Part shown: in pieces, positions 25,018 through 34,118 of the stretch
Numbering within the stretch: the stretch's first letter is position 1
Layout of the letters: every line of letters starts with the position of its first letter
Origin: Lachnospiraceae bacterium
GTDB lineage: Bacteria > Bacillota > Clostridia > Lachnospirales > Lachnospiraceae
DNA: 64,000 nucleotides
Assembly: GCA_016281605.1 (NCBI GenBank)
Contig: JAEEJA010000057.1
Coordinates: forward strand, 1 to 64,000
Direction of reading: 5' to 3'
Position numbers and translations under genes: made by a program
The notes under the pieces: generated by a model
What the model was told of the DNA's origin: nothing
Databases searched by the model: none
What the model saw: the letters and a program-made list of their open reading frames with translations, nothing else

Positions 25018-26391
25018 TTAAGAGCCACTTTCTCGTCTTAGTTTATCACGAACATTCATAAGAGAGTAACCTGCAATGTTCTTACCTTTCCACTTATCTT
25101 TTTTACGTGCATTACTGTCATAGATAGGAAGTCCTATTCCAAAATTCTTCTCCTTATCATTTGCAAATGCAAGCAAGGCATCACCTGTTTCCAAAAGCTT
25201 TTGCTTAAGGACTTCATTTTGAGAGAATTTAAGATACATGGCATCTGTAAGCACCATTTGTATCTTTACATTCCAGGTTTCGGAATCAAAGTTATCTATA
25301 GTTTCGGTAAAGTCCATAATAGACTTTGGATCACAGGTATTCATAATTCTGTCGGCACGAAGCTTATCCTCGAAGGTTGTAGCCATACTGTAAGCATAGT
25401 ACTGAACTACGGATGAGTAAGTAATTCCGAGGGTGTCCGTAAAATTGGACTTAAAAGAATTACATAAATAACCATATGCCTTATTGGGCCTGCTATATAG
25501 TATTAATTCAGGGGCTTGATAAGTGTACTCCGAAGAAAAAGCATTTTTAAATGTATTGTAATTGATATTTTTTTCAGGTGTTTTTGTATATATTGCAAAT
25601 TTTATTTTTTCAAAATACTTTTTATATTCTTCGTCTTTTAGGATTGATCTAAAGCTTTCTGCCATAATGGCCGGATCGTGTCCGGCTGCACCGCATCCCC
25701 AGGCTCCTAAAACAAGTTTGGTATAGCCGTTCATAATAGCGACATTCAGTATATTTCTGATTCGTCTTTTAGAAATATATGAAATATAATCCGAAGGAAG
25801 CATGGCTGCGCTGTCCTTTAAGAGTATTGCAGATGCAGATATGACAGCAGTTTTAAATTGTGTCTCTAAAGGATTGAAAGAATCATTTGCAAATACAGTG
25901 ACAGTAGGAGAAAGAAGAATGAAATCCGTATATACATTTCCACCGGAATACTTATTTAATTCATAAAAGTCCCTGGCTGTATCTGATGTAAGAGAAGCAT
26001 AAAGTGTACTCTTTCTGCACAAATCTGATTCCTGATTAGAGTCTCCCTTTTCAAATTGACCACCCGGTTTAGTGGCGCATGCAAAATTAAGGACCAGAGT
26101 ATTTTCGCCCATTTCGGAAGCAGCAACCAGACTGTCCTGGGCAATTACTTCGATTTCTGAATCATATGTAGTAGCGCTTGCAAGAGTTTCCGGCATTTGT
26201 TTAGCTATATTTTCAAGAAACTCAGGTGTAAAAAGTCTGACATCAATCATTTCATCATAAGTTGTATCCAAAGTCAGAGCCTTTAGTTCGTTATTGATTT
26301 TGTAATCATTTATTATCTTTATTATTTCATTTGATTGAGCATAATTCCCCGGGCGCTCAAGCATTTCCTTTGCATCATTTAAAAATCCCAT
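25018..26391 (-). CDS. PARG-type macrodomain fused to a NADAR-like domain
   Basis: Residues 1-290 match the TIGR02452 bacterial-type poly(ADP-ribose) glycohydrolase: NFACATKPGGQFEKGDSNQE holds the GG (110-111) and the QE catalytic loop (120-121), followed by LGAWGCGAAGHDP. Residues about 295-452 look like NADAR (YbiA-like, DUF1768): SSVVQYYAYSMATTFED, KFSQNEVLKQKLLETGD and KWKGKNIAGYSLMNVRDKL. The family Glu of VEHY/VEQY is Val329 here. Both folds handle ADP-ribose; PARGs remove it from proteins, NADARs from guanine bases or act on related N-glycosides. AAGGAGA precedes the ATG. It lies on the same strand as ppx. Confidence 0.8.
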   Translation of the reverse strand: MGFLNDAKEMLERPGNYAQSNEIIKIINDYKINNELKALTLDTTYDEMIDVRLFTPEFLENIAKQMPETLASATTYDSEIEVIAQDSLVAASEMGENTLVLNFACATKPGGQFEKGDSNQESDLCRKSTLYASLTSDTARDFYELNKYSGGNVYTDFILLSPTVTVFANDSFNPLETQFKTAVISASAILLKDSAAMLPSDYISYISKRRIRNILNVAIMNGYTKLVLGAWGCGAAGHDPAIMAESFRSILKDEEYKKYFEKIKFAIYTKTPEKNINYNTFKNAFSSEYTYQAPELILYSRPNKAYGYLCNSFKSNFTDTLGITYSSVVQYYAYSMATTFEDKLRADRIMNTCDPKSIMDFTETIDNFDSETWNVKIQMVLTDAMYLKFSQNEVLKQKLLETGDALLAFANDKEKNFGIGLPIYDSNARKKDKWKGKNIAGYSLMNVRDKLRRESGS

Positions 26392-26455
26392 GGTAATCTC
26401 CTTATATATTATGTTGATATTTTATTTATATTGTTATTCTGTTTGATTATTTTTT

Positions 26456-28036
26456 TTACTCGTGTAACATGTAGTGTACATCTTCTTCAATTATACGCAC
26501 CATACATTCAGCAACATCGGGATCGAATTGAGTTCCTGCATGCTTTTTTATTTCGTCCCTGGCCACATCCTGAGGCAGATATTTTCTATAGCTACGATTT
26601 GAAGTCATAGCATCGTAGCTATCCGCAACAGCAACTATACGAACCATGAAAGGTATATCCTCTCCGGACAGTTTATCCGGATATCCGGTGCCGTCGTAAT
26701 GCTCGTGGTGCCAGCGGGCAGCTTCAGCAAGCTCCGGACGTGAAGAAATCTCTGAAAGTATGTCATATCCAAATATCGGATGAGATTGAATAAGATTGAA
26801 TTCTTCATCTGAAAGTTTGGATGTCTTATTTATAATTTCATCCGGAATACCGATTTTTCCAATGTCATGCAAAAGTCCCATGTAGTAGAGCATGTCTTGA
26901 TCATCCAGGGAAAGTCCCATCTGCTTTCCGATCATTCTAGAGTAGATGGCAACTCGGGAAGAGTGACCATTAGTATACTTGTCTTTTGCATCTATAGTCT
27001 GCGCAAGAGCCTCCATCACATCTTTGGTAAATTCTTTTAATTCCTGCTTTGAATCCCTAAGGTCATTTATATAATTATCCAATTCAGTAGAAAGAGACGA
27101 CATATTGTAAGCCAGGTTTTCAAATTCATTATTCGAATGAATGTTATTAATGGTTTTTATAAAGCTATCCTTATCCTTATTTTCCGTATATGTCAGCAAG
27201 CCTCTTTGCATAATCTTGATAGGTTTAATTATAGCATGATTGAAAATTAACATCAGTATTACCAGACTTAAAAGAAGTAGGATAGTATTGATAATCAGCA
27301 AAAATGTTATGTTATCTACAAGAGTTTTTTTGAAAGCATTCCAGTTGTAGGAAGCACATATAATACATTTTAATTTACCGTCAATAATAACCGGTTTATA
27401 ACCCCAATAATAGTTTTCACCTATTGGAGTATCAGAAACGATTTCGAAGTGAATCTTACTGTTTGATGTATTTAGCAAGTCTTTTAACACCCTATGTTTT
27501 TTCAAATCAAGAGAAGGTTTATCACCTATACTTAGATCCATGGGGGCGTCGTCGGTATACTTATTACTATCAAAGATAATATAAGGACTATTGTCATCAT
27601 TTATCCCCAAATAATTTATCTGTGAATAATCATAATCCTCTATTCTTAAATCGGATTCGAATTTATATGTTGAATAGCAATCTACAGCATAGGCATTTTT
27701 TATCGCCGGGGATGCAGTTTTGATTGCTTCGCTTAATTCGAGCTTATTTAAAGAAGCTTCCCATCTAATCAAATCGTCATACTCATAATCATTAAGAGGC
27801 CTTTTTATTTCATCTCTATGAATACTCCAATAATCCAAAAGCCAGTCGATAGCCTTAAGAGAGCGTAGATTTTTTTCTTCACGTCTCAAATCATTTTTAA
27901 TCATTTCTTCCTTTGCTTTAAGAAAGGTTGTACGGCTTCCGTAGTAGAGCAAAAGACCGCCAAACACAGTTAAAAGAAGAAAAAATAAGCTGGTATATAA
28001 GGTGACTTTATATAATATATTATTCTTTTTTTTCAT
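26456..28036 (-). CDS. membrane HD-GYP phosphodiesterase-like signalling protein
   Basis: The start ATG at 28036 follows CGGAGGTG closely; an upstream in-frame TTG is not needed. About 526 aa: a membrane segment near residues 12-32, an extracellular sensor of roughly 210 residues, a second membrane segment (LLIINTILLLLSLVILMLIF), a HAMP-like linker, then an HD-GYP domain with LLHDIGKIG, HPIFGYDIL and HHEHYDGTGYPDKL. HD-GYP enzymes hydrolyse cyclic di-GMP or related dinucleotides. All metal ligands and the GYP are present, so it is probably active. Confidence 0.9.
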   Translation of the reverse strand: MKKKNNILYKVTLYTSLFFLLLTVFGGLLLYYGSRTTFLKAKEEMIKNDLRREEKNLRSLKAIDWLLDYWSIHRDEIKRPLNDYEYDDLIRWEASLNKLELSEAIKTASPAIKNAYAVDCYSTYKFESDLRIEDYDYSQINYLGINDDNSPYIIFDSNKYTDDAPMDLSIGDKPSLDLKKHRVLKDLLNTSNSKIHFEIVSDTPIGENYYWGYKPVIIDGKLKCIICASYNWNAFKKTLVDNITFLLIINTILLLLSLVILMLIFNHAIIKPIKIMQRGLLTYTENKDKDSFIKTINNIHSNNEFENLAYNMSSLSTELDNYINDLRDSKQELKEFTKDVMEALAQTIDAKDKYTNGHSSRVAIYSRMIGKQMGLSLDDQDMLYYMGLLHDIGKIGIPDEIINKTSKLSDEEFNLIQSHPIFGYDILSEISSRPELAEAARWHHEHYDGTGYPDKLSGEDIPFMVRIVAVADSYDAMTSNRSYRKYLPQDVARDEIKKHAGTQFDPDVAECMVRIIEEDVHYMLHE

Positions 28037-28447
28037 CAACACCTCCGAGATGTGCAAATATCGTTATTAACAAGCATCATTTCTGCTAATCACTATTTAG
28101 ATGTTATTAATAGATGCTTTACTTATGAGGTACTTCGTTTATAATATAAAGAACATAATAATATCCTTATTTTATAACATCTTAGAGGGGGTGTCAACCA
28201 TCGACAATGCTTTGTCACCGTATATTTTTATATTTCAAAATGAGGATCAAGGTGGCTTATTTCGGGGAGTGGACTCACCCTTATCGTAGAAATCCTCAAA
28301 AAGGATGGTTTATGTCTTGAATTACCGACAAAATATGATATATTATAGTAGCTGCTAAAAGCCACAAAGAAAATATCGACACCATTTTCTAAGGATAAAA
28401 GCCAGAAAAGAATTCTTCGAGTTCCCCATAAATAAAGAAAGGAAAGT

Positions 28448-28512
28448 ATGTTTGTCCGCAACGGATTTAACTCAGTCGGAGAAATCCCCCACCTCTAAGC
28501 TAGATCGTAGGA
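28448..28512 (+). mobile_element. solo 3' end of a tnpB-like (IS200/IS605) gene, decayed
   Basis: A segment at 28466-28501 matches 61996-62031 at 35 of 36 bases. In both copies the same frame reads FNSVGEIPHL then stop, and the only difference (ATC/ATT) is synonymous, which points to former coding sequence. Downstream of the stop the second copy forms a hairpin; here its 3' arm is degraded (GTAGGATG instead of GTAGGTGGGG). A TnpB C-terminus with its right-end/omega-RNA hairpin is the best interpretation. A local start (ATG 28448 after AAAGGAA) gives only 16 codons. The rest of the 560-base gap between the HD-GYP gene and trmB holds no recognisable gene. Confidence 0.5.
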
Positions 28513-28545
28513 TGTAAAACATCTCTTTGAATCACGGCGCGCGAA

Positions 28546-28566
28546 AAGACTCGAAAAGCGAGTCTT
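28546..28566 (+). repeat. AAGACTCG/CGAGTCTT hairpin
   Basis: An 8-bp perfect stem with AAAAG loop, 29 bases upstream of trmB. The same stem occurs at 52825-52844. No U-run follows. Confidence 0.5.
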
Positions 28567-28595
28567 GACATCATCGACAACATACAAATCAAAAT

Positions 28596-29309
28596 ATGAG
28601 ACTTAAACATGTTAAAGGTTCACAAGAAAAAATAGAGGCAGATATTCATACCATACAAACCGATGATAAAGAACTTGATGTCAAGGGAAGGTGGCATGAT
28701 ATTTTTTCTAATGATAATCCCGTACACATAGAAATAGGTATGGGAAAAGGTAAGTTTATAACTGATCTTGCAAAACAGAATCCGAATATTAATTTCATTG
28801 GAATTGAGAAATACTCAAGCGTACTTGTAAGAGCAGTAGAGAAGTTAGAAGAGTGGGAGAAGGAAGAAGCACCGGCAACCGAGCTTGCAAAACCAACATC
28901 CGAAACCCCACTCACCGATAAAAAGCCATTTAAGAATATTATTTTTATGCGCATGGACGCAGAAGAAATAGAAAAGTACTTTGAAAAAGGTGAAGTAGAT
29001 AAGATTTATCTCAATTTTAGTGATCCTTGGCCTAAAAAGCGTCATGCAAAAAGAAGATTAACTTCAAGAGAGTTCTTAGAAAGATACGAACACGTCTTGA
29101 AGGAAGGTGGAGAAGTCTGCTTTAAAACGGATAATAGAGCGCTGTTTGATTTTAGCGTAAAAGAGATGACGAAGGCAGAATGGAAGGAAGTAACGGATGA
29201 GTACGACATACATTCAGATGGACCTGCAAAAGACAATGTAATGACAGAGTATGAAGAGCGCTTCTTCATGCTACATAAACCCATATACAGACTTAGAGGA
29301 CACATCTGA
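28596..29309 (+). CDS. trmB: tRNA (guanine-N7-)-methyltransferase
   Basis: TrmB methylates G46 of tRNA variable loops using SAM. The 237-aa protein starts MRLKHVKGSQEKI as the family does, has the SAM-binding HIEIGMGKGKFI and the tRNA-binding/catalytic FSDPWPKKRHAKRRL, and ends with YEERF. An insertion of about 25 residues (EKEEAPATELAKPTSETP) separates strands in the Rossmann fold. No clear ribosome site precedes ATG 28596, which is unusual in this window. The stop codon abuts a 63-bp repeat array. Confidence 0.93.
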   Translation: MRLKHVKGSQEKIEADIHTIQTDDKELDVKGRWHDIFSNDNPVHIEIGMGKGKFITDLAKQNPNINFIGIEKYSSVLVRAVEKLEEWEKEEAPATELAKPTSETPLTDKKPFKNIIFMRMDAEEIEKYFEKGEVDKIYLNFSDPWPKKRHAKRRLTSREFLERYEHVLKEGGEVCFKTDNRALFDFSVKEMTKAEWKEVTDEYDIHSDGPAKDNVMTEYEERFFMLHKPIYRLRGHI

Positions 29310-29534
29310 CCATCCATTTTGAGAGAATCTGCGATTTAGGATGGTTTTCTCCCACCCAAAACCACTTCAGAACCATCCATTTTGAAAGAATCTGCAATTT
29401 AGGATGGTTTTCTCCCACCCAAAACCACTTCAGAACCATCCATTTTGAAAGAATCTGCAATTTAGGATGGCTTTCTCCCACCCAAAACCACTTCAGAACC
29501 ATCCATTTTGAGAGAATCTGCGATTTAGGATGGT
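29309..29534. repeat. 63-bp tandem repeat array (3.6 copies), each unit a hairpin
   Basis: ACCATCCATTTT begins at 29309, 29372, 29435 and 29498, exactly 63 bases apart; the fourth copy is partial. Within a unit ACCATCC pairs with GGATGGT about 24 bases later (29309-29315 with 29339-29345). The two outer copies share GAGAGAATCTGCGATTT, the two inner ones GAAAGAATCTGCAATTT. The period is a multiple of three, so the minus strand keeps a repetitive open frame, but it lacks a ribosome site. The rest of the gap to the LacI gene holds a promoter only. Confidence 0.95.
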
Positions 29535-29589
29535 CTACTCCCCGTTACAACTAAAAAGACAAAAACATACAAAAAAATTCAATATACAC

Positions 29590-29619
29590 TTGCGCAACTT
29601 TCATGTCTTGTGCTATAAT
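29590..29619 (+). promoter_or_regulatory. promoter of the LacI-type regulator
   Basis: TTGCGC (29590-29595), 18-base spacer, TATAAT (29614-29619), giving a leader of about 170 bases before ATG 29799. Confidence 0.6.
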
Positions 29620-29798
29620 GTACGAAAATGTTTGAGAGTTACTGTTAATCGGAGGTTAATGATTTTAGTTATTTCGGTTTTTTGGCTGAAAAGACTATTA
29701 TTATATTAATCATCAAGCAGTCAGCTGCAAGCATTTTATTTTCACATATTTGAAGAACACAGAAAGGTTATAGCATAGATTATAGAAAGGAGCAGGAC

Positions 29799-30815
29799 AT
29801 GGCATCCATAAAAGATATTGCTGAGATATGTGGAGTGTCTGTAGCAACAGTAAGTAAAGCGTTAAATGATAAGGATGACATAAGCGAGAAAACTAAAGCG
29901 CACATAAAAGAAGTAGCTAAACAAATGTCTTATTTTCCGCAGTACTACGCAAGAGCTATTCGTATGAATAAAAGCTTTAACTTAGGCGTTTTGTTTGTGG
30001 ATGAGGCCATGAGCGGTCTTACTCATGATTACTTTGCGCACATACTTAACAGCTTTAAAAATACAGCCGAGAAACGTGGTTATGACATTACCTTTATTAA
30101 CAGCAATAAAGGTAATAAGCAACATAAGACATTTCTTGAGCATTGTCGATACAGAGGACTCGACGGTGTTGTTATTGCCTGTATAGATTTCTATAACCCA
30201 GAGGTTGTAAGCCTCATTAATTCTGATATACCAACTGTTTCTATAGATATGCATTTCAATAATCATCTGTGTGTAATATCCGATAATGATACAGGCATGA
30301 GAGAGCTTGTGGAGTATATAATATCCATGGGACATAAGAGAATTGCTTATATTCACGGAGATTTGAGTGATGTTTCTAAGCATAGAATAAGCGTGCTCAA
30401 GAAAACATTAAAGGAACATGAGATTCGATTAAGATCCGGACATCTGATAAAGTCTGAATATAGAAATCCAGAGATGGCTGCTGCATTTACAAAGGAGCTT
30501 ATGACTGGTAAGGCAAAGCCAACATGTATCATATATCCCGATGATTACAGTGCTATCGGAGGAATTACAGCTCTGAACGAGATGGGGCTTTCTGTTCCTG
30601 AGGATGTTTCAGTTGCCGGATTTGATGACATATTTATTTCAAGTCAGCTAAAACCAAGGCTTACCACAGTGCACCAAGATATGGAAGCGATAGGTAATTG
30701 TGCTGCTGAGAAGCTGATTGATCTTATCGAGGGCAAATTAAAGGGAAATATAACGCCGGAATTTATACCGACCTCACTTGTTAAGGGTGAATCTGTAATT
30801 GAATGTAAGCAGTAA
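29799..30815 (+). CDS. LacI-family transcriptional regulator
   Basis: A 338-aa repressor: N-terminal LacI helix-turn-helix (ASIKDIAEICGVSVATVSKALND), hinge helix (YYARAIRMNKS), then a periplasmic-binding-like sugar-sensor domain, including ISDNDTGMRELVEYI and VAGFDDIFISSQLKPRLTTV. AAAGGAG precedes the ATG. Its own terminator follows, so it is monocistronic; no sugar-metabolism gene adjoins it, so the target and inducer are unknown. An ABC amino-acid transporter is the next gene. Confidence 0.92.
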   Translation: MASIKDIAEICGVSVATVSKALNDKDDISEKTKAHIKEVAKQMSYFPQYYARAIRMNKSFNLGVLFVDEAMSGLTHDYFAHILNSFKNTAEKRGYDITFINSNKGNKQHKTFLEHCRYRGLDGVVIACIDFYNPEVVSLINSDIPTVSIDMHFNNHLCVISDNDTGMRELVEYIISMGHKRIAYIHGDLSDVSKHRISVLKKTLKEHEIRLRSGHLIKSEYRNPEMAAAFTKELMTGKAKPTCIIYPDDYSAIGGITALNEMGLSVPEDVSVAGFDDIFISSQLKPRLTTVHQDMEAIGNCAAEKLIDLIEGKLKGNITPEFIPTSLVKGESVIECKQ

Positions 30816-30845
30816 TTAAAGTATAATAGAAATAGAGTTTTTATG

Positions 30846-30876
30846 ATAGAGTCATTTATGACTCTATTTCTTTATA
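30846..30876 (+). terminator. intrinsic terminator after the LacI-type gene
   Basis: ATAGAGTCA (30846-30854) and TGACTCTAT (30859-30867) form a 9-bp stem with a TTTA loop, then TTCTTTAT. Confidence 0.75.
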
Positions 30877-31017
30877 TAGAATAGTTGAAAAGAAGATATC
30901 AGCAGAGCTGAGGATGATTAGAGTGGAAAGAAGAGGACATGTTACTCTACCTGCTCGATTTTAAAATATATAGAAAAAACGATATATGTGAGTTTGCTTG
31001 GAGGAAAAGGTTAAAAA

Positions 31018-32601
31018 ATGAATAAAATGATTAAAAAATACATCACTTTAGTTAGTGTATTATTAAGTTTATTGATTATTTCGGGATTAGTTATAAAATC
31101 TGCTGATTCTTCTGCTGCTGAAAGTAAGCAGAAATCATGCTTCAAGAGCTTTGAGGAGCTTAACGGAAAGAGGGTAGCCATGCTTTCCGGCGCTCCATTT
31201 GCCGATCTCGTAAGTGAATATGTAGAGGATGCAAAATACTCGTACTACGACTCTTTTGCGGATATCCTGCTTGCACTCAAGTCAGGAAAGATAGACGCTG
31301 GGCTGAATAACTCTGCTGTTGCAGAGTTTCAGAGCAACCAGGATAATGATCTGGCGGTAATGGAGCAGCCTTTAAAGGAATTGTCATTTGGTATTGCTTT
31401 TAACAAAGCAGATAAAGAGCAGGAGAAGTGGAAAAAGGCCCTTGAAGAGGTTGGAGAAGAAAAAATCCAGGAAATGTGGGATATCTGGATTGGAAATGAT
31501 GAGTCTGCAAAGGTGTTACCCGAGCAGGATTGGCCGGGAAAGAACGGAACTGTAAAGGTTGCAACTCTTGATAATCTAGAGCCCATGGGATACAGAGGAG
31601 AAGGTGAGAAGGTGGTAGGTTTTGATCCTGCCGTAATTCTTCTTTGCGCAGAAAAGCTTGATGTAAAGGTAGAATTTCAAGGTATGGAACTAGCAGGTGT
31701 GCTTCCTGCAGTATCATCAGGAAAGGCAGATTTTGCCATTGCAAGTCTCATTATTACAAAGGAAAGAACAGAAACTATGGACATGATTCCTTATCATTCA
31801 GGAAACATTGTCCTTATAACAAGAAGCGAAGAATATGATAATCAGTCAGGAAAAGGAAGTGAAAAATCCTTCTTCGCCCATATGAAGGAGAACTTTAAAA
31901 AAACATTTATTACAGATAAAAGGTATACGCTTATATTAGAGGGTATAGGCTCTACTGCTATAATCTCTATATTATCAGGAATTCTGGGGTTGCTTTTCGG
32001 TTTTCTTCTTGTATATCTTTGTAGAATTAATAATATTATTATCAATGTGATTATTAGGATTCTGGAAGAAATATTTGTTGGACTTCCGGCAGCGGTTATA
32101 CTCTTGGTTCTTTGTTATGTAGTATTTGGCAAGGTTATGATGCCTGGAATTGTAATTGCTGTTATCGGATTTACTTTAATGTTTGGAGTAAAAGCATATA
32201 CCATAATTCAGAGTGCGCTTGAAGCTGTAGATAAGGGACAGATGGAAGCGGCACTTTCTCTGGGATATACCCCGAGAAAGGCATTTACAAAAATCATACT
32301 TCCTCAGGCAAAAAAGATATATTTTCCGATACTTAAAACACAGTTTACAATACTTGTAAAAGACACATCTGTCGTTGGTTTTATAGCTGTTATAGATATA
32401 ACCAGAGCAGGAGACCTTATAAGAAGCAGAACCCTAGAAGCTTTCTTCCCGTTGATAACTGTTGCGGTTATTTATTATATCCTCATAAAACTGTTTACTT
32501 GGATTATCAATCTTTTCGACAAGAAAAGCAGCGATAAAAGCAGTAGAACAAGAAAAGAAATAAGCAAAACAGATGATTTGAATATAGAAAATGGAGATTA
32601 G
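31018..32601 (+). CDS. amino-acid ABC transporter: substrate-binding lobes fused to permease
   Basis: A 527-aa fusion. After a signal/anchor helix (residues 10-27), residues about 38-165 look like the second lobe of an SBP_bac_3 protein ([11 protein letters not shown]... DIWIGND) and residues about 175-275 like its first lobe ([39 protein letters not shown]), so the lobes appear in permuted order. A HisM/GlnP-type permease follows, with membrane helices and the coupling loop [19 protein letters not shown] precedes ATG 31018. It overlaps the ATPase gene's ribosome site; together they form a polar amino-acid importer. Confidence 0.85.
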   Translation: MNKMIKKYITLVSVLLSLLIISGLVIKSADSSAAESKQKSCFKSFEELNGKRVAMLSGAPFADLVSEYVEDAKYSYYDSFADILLALKSGKIDAGLNNSAVAEFQSNQDNDLAVMEQPLKELSFGIAFNKADKEQEKWKKALEEVGEEKIQEMWDIWIGNDESAKVLPEQDWPGKNGTVKVATLDNLEPMGYRGEGEKVVGFDPAVILLCAEKLDVKVEFQGMELAGVLPAVSSGKADFAIASLIITKERTETMDMIPYHSGNIVLITRSEEYDNQSGKGSEKSFFAHMKENFKKTFITDKRYTLILEGIGSTAIISILSGILGLLFGFLLVYLCRINNIIINVIIRILEEIFVGLPAAVILLVLCYVVFGKVMMPGIVIAVIGFTLMFGVKAYTIIQSALEAVDKGQMEAALSLGYTPRKAFTKIILPQAKKIYFPILKTQFTILVKDTSVVGFIAVIDITRAGDLIRSRTLEAFFPLITVAVIYYILIKLFTWIINLFDKKSSDKSSRTRKEISKTDDLNIENGD

Positions 32602-32602
32602 T

Positions 32603-33700
32603 ATGAGTTTGATAGAAATAAAAAATCTAACAAAATCCTTTGGCAAGACTACGCCTCTTAAAAATATAAATCTAAATATAGAGAAGGGCGAAGTGGTTAC
32701 GATTATAGGTCCCTCGGGTACAGGTAAATCAACACTTCTTCGTTCTTTAAACAGGCTTGAAACCCCTGACTCCGGCAGCATAATGTATGATGGGATTGAT
32801 GTATGCGATCCAAAGGTCAAGCTGAGTGATATCAGAACCAGGATGGGTATGGTATTTCAGTCCTTTAACCTTTTCAATCATAAGAGTGTAATAGAAAATA
32901 TAATCATGCCACAGATGGATGTTTTAGGCTTATCTAGAGAAGATGCGGTTAAAACCGCTAAAGAAGAGCTTGAAAAGGTTGGACTCTTAAACAAGGCTGA
33001 TAATTACCCTGATGAGCTTTCCGGTGGACAGAAGCAAAGAGTCGCTATAGCAAGGGCTCTCGCCATGAAACCGGAAGTAATGCTTTTCGACGAGCCGACA
33101 AGCGCACTGGATCCTACCATGGTTTCCGAAGTGCTTTCGGTTATTACAAATCTAGCAAATTCAGGCCTTACCATGATTATAGTAACTCATGAGATGAGGC
33201 TTGCTAAAAGTGTTTCTTCAAGAGTAGTTTATATAGATGAAGGAGTCGTCTATGAAGAAGGAACACCTGAAGAGATGTTCTCTGCTCCGAAGAGGGAAAA
33301 AACAAAAGATTTCATATTCCGCATAAAGATGTGGGAGTGGGAAGGATGGGTTAAAGAATTAGATATTTTCGAAATCCTTTCTTCTGTCGAAACATTTTTA
33401 AAAGGACAATTTCTTCTCAAAGAGAAGTACCTGGTATGTATGCAGGTTATAGAAGAATTTTTGGTTGGTTTTATCGATATAAAGGACGATACCGATAAAC
33501 TGGGTATCAAGATAATATCAGGAGAAGAAGAGTATCCAAGGGAGATAATATTTGACATAGCAGGACTTAAGTGTCGTGACAGGATTAAAAACGACCTTTC
33601 GGATAAGGAGACCGACAATATATCAGCAAGGATAATCAGAAGCAAGATGGGAGCTGATTCAGAGATAAAGGATGACATTATCAGAATAAAAATTAAATAA
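32603..33700 (+). CDS. amino-acid ABC transporter ATPase with C-terminal extension
   Basis: The start is ATG 32603, not 32591, because GGAGA (32593-32597) lies between them. Residues 1-240 are a GlnQ-type ATPase: Walker [11 protein letters not shown]-loop [13 protein letters not shown], signature LSGGQKQR, Walker [14 protein letters not shown], and the switch His in VTHEM. Typical GlnQ proteins end near residue 245; here about 120 further residues follow ([17 protein letters not shown] onward), an alpha/beta stretch of unknown function, possibly regulatory. It is translationally coupled to the SBP-permease gene upstream. Confidence 0.9.
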   Translation: MSLIEIKNLTKSFGKTTPLKNINLNIEKGEVVTIIGPSGTGKSTLLRSLNRLETPDSGSIMYDGIDVCDPKVKLSDIRTRMGMVFQSFNLFNHKSVIENIIMPQMDVLGLSREDAVKTAKEELEKVGLLNKADNYPDELSGGQKQRVAIARALAMKPEVMLFDEPTSALDPTMVSEVLSVITNLANSGLTMIIVTHEMRLAKSVSSRVVYIDEGVVYEEGTPEEMFSAPKREKTKDFIFRIKMWEWEGWVKELDIFEILSSVETFLKGQFLLKEKYLVCMQVIEEFLVGFIDIKDDTDKLGIKIISGEEEYPREIIFDIAGLKCRDRIKNDLSDKETDNISARIIRSKMGADSEIKDDIIRIKIK

Positions 33701-33737
33701 GCAGGTTTATACTGCTGGTAAAATTTTAAAAAAGTGC

Positions 33738-33766
33738 TTGCATTTTATGAAAAACTGTGATATTAT
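33738..33766 (+). promoter_or_regulatory. tRNA-Glu promoter
   Basis: TTGCAT (33738-33743), 17-base spacer, TATTAT (33761-33766), 39 bases upstream of tRNA-Glu. Confidence 0.7.
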
Positions 33767-33804
33767 GCTTAATGTTGTCGGGTTTTACGGACGACAGCAC
33801 TTAT

Positions 33805-33876
33805 GGCCCCATGGTCAAGCGGTTAAGACATCGCCCTTTCACGGCGGTAACACGAGTTCGAATCTCGTTGGGGTCA
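33805..33876 (+). tRNA. tRNA-Glu (anticodon TTC)
   Basis: Acceptor GGCCCCA (33805-33811) pairs with TGGGGTC (33869-33875) with one G-U pair; anticodon stem CGCC/GGCG around a loop with TTC; T loop TTCGAAT; discriminator A at 33876. CCA is not encoded. Confidence 0.95.
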
Positions 33877-33923
33877 TTTTTTTATAATTAACCTGTTATA
33901 ATTTTTGTACAGGCATGAGTTAT

Positions 33924-33995
33924 GGCGCAGTAGCCAAGTGGTAAGGCAATGGTCTGCAACACCAGTATGCGCCGGTTCAAATCCGGCCTGCGCCT
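33924..33995 (+). tRNA. tRNA-Cys (anticodon GCA)
   Basis: Acceptor GGCGCAG (33924-33930) pairs with CTGCGCC (33988-33994); the discriminator is T at 33995, as expected for tRNA-Cys. The anticodon loop contains GCA within GGTCTGCAACACC. CCA is not encoded. Confidence 0.95.
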
Positions 33996-34006
33996 CTTTT
34001 TTTTCT

Positions 34007-34033
34007 CCGGAGTGTGACTTCCGGGGTTTTTTT
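34007..34033 (+). terminator. terminator after tRNA-Cys
   Basis: CCGGA (34007-34011) pairs with TCCGG (34020-34024), 8-base loop, followed by GGTTTTTTT. Confidence 0.65.
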
Positions 34034-34118
34034 ATGTCTCAGAGCTGTCGAAAGGAAGATGTCAGCAAAGCCAGTCTAAGACTCACGTGCGAGCAGGGGG
34101 CGATTTTTTCTGCCTGAT

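Noticed and set aside
28101-28320. Short open frames between the HD-GYP gene and trmB
   Set aside because: No well-spaced ribosome site, no recognisable product; the region looks non-coding.
29293-29502. Minus-strand open frame with 21-residue repeats
   Set aside because: The 63-bp period keeps the frame open by arithmetic; there is no ribosome site, and it overlaps the end of trmB.
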